Positions 32,816 to 33,739 of a stretch of DNA of 33,739 nucleotides are shown one piece after another (the stretch's first letter is position 1; each line of letters opens with the position of its first letter). The stretch covers positions 1-33,739 of IMG/VR virus record IMGVR_UViG_3300046167_000019. One strand, written 5' to 3'. The translations under genes and the position numbers were made by a program. Under the pieces are notes generated by a model. That model saw nothing but the letters and a program-made list of their open reading frames with translations, had not been told where the DNA came from and made no database searches. This stretch comes from a virus.

Positions 32816-33206
32816 TGTTGGTGTATTCTCCTTCAATAGGGTCATTGGAGTTGTCATTATTCTGTGATGAGATGGTACTAGGGACACCTGAGATAGTAAT
32901 TTGTACAGACTGTCTACCACCAGCACTATCCTTCTCAAAGTAACTAAGGGGTAACATCCTGTCCATGACTAGTTTCCAAGCTGCTGCTTGATTCTTATGG
33001 TCATCATTAAGTGCTGCATCAAATATACTGTCTAACACTCTACGGGACTTAGGGCTAGCTAACATCCTAGCCTTGTACTCATTGATAATTGAAGCATCAC
33101 CTTTAGGTCTACCTACCTTACCTCTAGAGCCAGTAGTCTTCTCAACTATCTCACCCTTCCTAGGTCTACCTCGCTTACGCTTTGGAGGATCATCTTGATT
33201 ATCCAT
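32805..33206 (-). CDS. Terminase small subunit-like DNA-binding protein
   Basis: A 133-residue protein, first of the late arm. It opens with two AT-hook-like motifs (KRKRGRPRK and KVGRPKG), followed by a helical core (INEYKARMLASPKSRRVLDSIFDAALNDD, given here by its start INEYKARM) and an acidic, Asn/Ser-rich tail. Location just ahead of the peptidase and large terminase and the DNA-binding character suggest the small terminase that picks the packaging site. A repressor-like role for an AT-hook protein is the main alternative. ATG 33206 is about 31 bases from the predicted transcript start, with AAGG about 11 bases upstream. Confidence 0.72.
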   Translation of the reverse strand: MDNQDDPPKRKRGRPRKGEIVEKTTGSRGKVGRPKGDASIINEYKARMLASPKSRRVLDSIFDAALNDDHKNQAAAWKLVMDRMLPLSYFEKDSAGGRQSVQITISGVPSTISSQNNDNSNDPIEGEYTNNDV

Positions 33207-33243
33207 AATGTATTTACCTTAACATTCTTTAAGATACCTATTT

Positions 33244-33272
33244 ATTATAGCATACTTTTTAGCATTTGTCAA
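33244..33272 (-). promoter_or_regulatory. Consensus sigma70 promoter for late unit 1
   Basis: On the minus strand TTGACA (33272-33267), a 17-base spacer and TATAAT (33249-33244) form a perfect housekeeping promoter. Start of transcription should be near 33237, 31 bases before the small terminase ATG. The spacer end AAAAAGTATG and the ATAGGTA downstream of the -10 are shared with the promoter at 27480-27508. Confidence 0.9.
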
Positions 33273-33293
33273 GTACTTTTTACTGTTATTTTC

Positions 33294-33333
33294 TTGACTG
33301 AGTCAAAGTTTTGACTTTACTTGTGTTAACAAG
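33294..33333 (-). promoter_or_regulatory. Cluster of short dyads upstream of the late promoter
   Basis: GTCAAA-GT-TTTGAC (33302-33315) is a perfect short dyad. CTTGT-gtta-ACAAG (33320-33333) is another. TTGACT occurs at 33294-33299 and again at 33311-33316. They lie 20-60 bases upstream of the late -35 box and could be operators for an activator or repressor. The arms are short, so chance is possible. Confidence 0.35.
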
Positions 33334-33480
33334 AGGTTACATAAGTTAGTAAATGCTTACTTTTTTATTAATTTACTGTTGTTTTCTAAATTCTACTTTT
33401 GAGTACTGGAGTGCCTACTACAATTATTCATCAGCGCCACAGCCCCTCCCCGTACCGTTATTGTTAGCCCACCTTAGTAC

Positions 33481-33661
33481 AACAGTTAGACTTAGGCGCA
33501 CCTTAGCCCAACAGTTAGACTTAGGCGCACCACAGAGTACAACAGTTAGACTAAGGCGCACCACCTGGCCCTAACGGTTAGACTTAGGGGCGCAACAGAG
33601 TACAACAGTTAACCTAAGTCTACCTGAGAGGACTTAGCCTAACGGTTAGACTTAGGGGCGC
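33481..33661 (+). repeat. Iteron-like array, about 31-bp spacing
   Basis: The core AACAGTTAGACTTAGGCGCA appears at 33481-33500 and 33510-33529. Variants are at 33541-33560 (CTAAGG), 33573-33594 (AACGG, extra GG), 33604-33621 (diverged) and 33641-33661 (AACGG, extra GG). Start-to-start distances are 29, 31, 32, 31 and 37 bases, close to three helical turns, so the copies face the same side. A second-order repeat ACAGAGTACAACAGTTA occurs at 33532-33548 and 33595-33611. Copies 5 and 6 also form an inverted pair (33608-33620 with 33631-33643, 11 of 13). It resembles replication iterons or stacked operators. Confidence 0.85.
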
Positions 33662-33694
33662 TTGAGAATGCTGGAGAGTGTGTGCCTATATAGT

Positions 33695-33739
33695 ATCTCT
33701 CTCTTTTCCTCCTCCTCCGTTGTTGTTGTTGAGAGAGAT
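33695..33739. repeat. Terminal inverted repeat around triplet runs
   Basis: ATCTCTCTC (33695-33703) and GAGAGAGAT (33731-33739) are perfect inverse complements. The loop is TTTT followed by CCT and GTT triplet runs. The window ends on the last base of the right arm. It may be a real genome end or packaging feature, or simply where an assembly stopped at a hairpin or low-complexity stretch. Confidence 0.7.

Larger units (their letters stand above)
33207..33739. other. Right-end non-coding control region
   Basis: A 533-base stretch without a credible gene. From left to right it holds the late leader and promoter, AT-rich DNA with short dyads (to about 33420), a C-rich patch (33436-33455), the 31-bp-spaced repeat array (33481-33661), a weak rightward promoter-like pair (TTGAGA 33662-33667, TATATA 33687-33692, spacing 19, so poor) and terminal triplet runs. 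If the genome is circular or permuted, this region would lie upstream of both arms. Confidence 0.7.

Noticed and set aside
32723-32938. 71-residue open frame read as an independent gene from 32938
   Set aside because: Its first 41 codons lie inside the small terminase gene. Only the part from ATG 32815 resembles a protein, and that is the N-terminus of the split M15 peptidase.
33353-33574. Plus-strand 73-residue open frame across the right-end repeats
   Set aside because: No ribosome-binding site, and its C-terminal half is just the repeat array translated. Composition does not look like a protein.
33481-33661. CRISPR array
   Set aside because: Period is about 31 bp but the repeat itself fills 20-22 of it, leaving spacers of only about 10 bp that are partly repeated too. 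Copies are diverged, and no cas genes are near.
1-33739. Direct terminal repeats joining the two ends
   Set aside because: The first and last stretches of about 60 bases show no match. Only a short shared CAATTATTC (near 9 and 33421) was seen, which is expected by chance.
1-33739. tRNA genes, integrase or repressor (temperate functions)
   Set aside because: I saw no tRNA cloverleaf, recombinase motifs or classic repressor gene. This was a visual reading, so a tRNA covariance search would be decisive.

Overview
This window looks like the nearly complete genome of a small tailed bacteriophage (about 34 kb) with a podovirus (T7-like) gene core. The signature genes are a fused zinc-primase/helicase, a family A DNA polymerase, a T7 endonuclease I-like resolvase, a large terminase, a portal followed by tiny basic proteins, a scaffold, a major capsid protein, two tail-tube/hub proteins, a repeat-rich fibre and three large internal-virion-type proteins. 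No RNA polymerase gene is present. Two textbook sigma70 promoters drive the late genes instead, so host RNA polymerase probably transcribes the phage. A Gram-negative and probably aquatic/marine host is an inference from the gene families (class I ribonucleotide reductase, GTA-type holin, SSB type). The host cannot be identified from the sequence.

The genome has two convergent arms. Bases 1-11162 (+ strand) hold the early/replication arm. It starts with six small accessory genes, two encoding Cys4 zinc ribbons. A structured leader then precedes SSB, primase/helicase and DNA polymerase. Next come a GIY-YIG-type endonuclease, a Cas4/RecB-like nuclease, the resolvase, a DUF3310 protein and a nucleotide-supply block (NrdA-like, three small unknowns, a MazG-like pyrophosphohydrolase, NrdB-like). 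Almost every gene overlaps or abuts the next, and several use GTG or TTG starts backed by good Shine-Dalgarno sequences. A hairpin plus T-run at 11171-11191 ends this arm.

Bases 33206-11205 (- strand) form the late arm, read leftward in two transcription units. Unit 1 runs from a promoter at about 33244-33272 through small terminase, a split M15 peptidase, large terminase, basic small proteins, portal and more small proteins. Unit 2 runs from a nearly identical promoter at about 27480-27508 through a zinc-ribbon protein, scaffold, capsid, holin, a 1121-residue mosaic virion protein, tail adaptor, hub, fibre, lysis-type small membrane proteins and three internal virion proteins. A terminator-like hairpin directly after the capsid gene could step down expression of the genes beyond it.

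Bases 33207-33739 carry no gene. They contain the leftward late promoter, several short dyads and an array of about six copies of a 20-22 bp motif spaced near 31 bp. The window ends in a perfect 9-bp inverted repeat around triplet runs. If the molecule is circular or circularly permuted, this would be the divergent control region between the two arms. The points most worth a second look are this repeat array, the twin promoters, the frameshifted M15 peptidase, the mosaic 1121-residue protein and the cluster of tiny basic late proteins.
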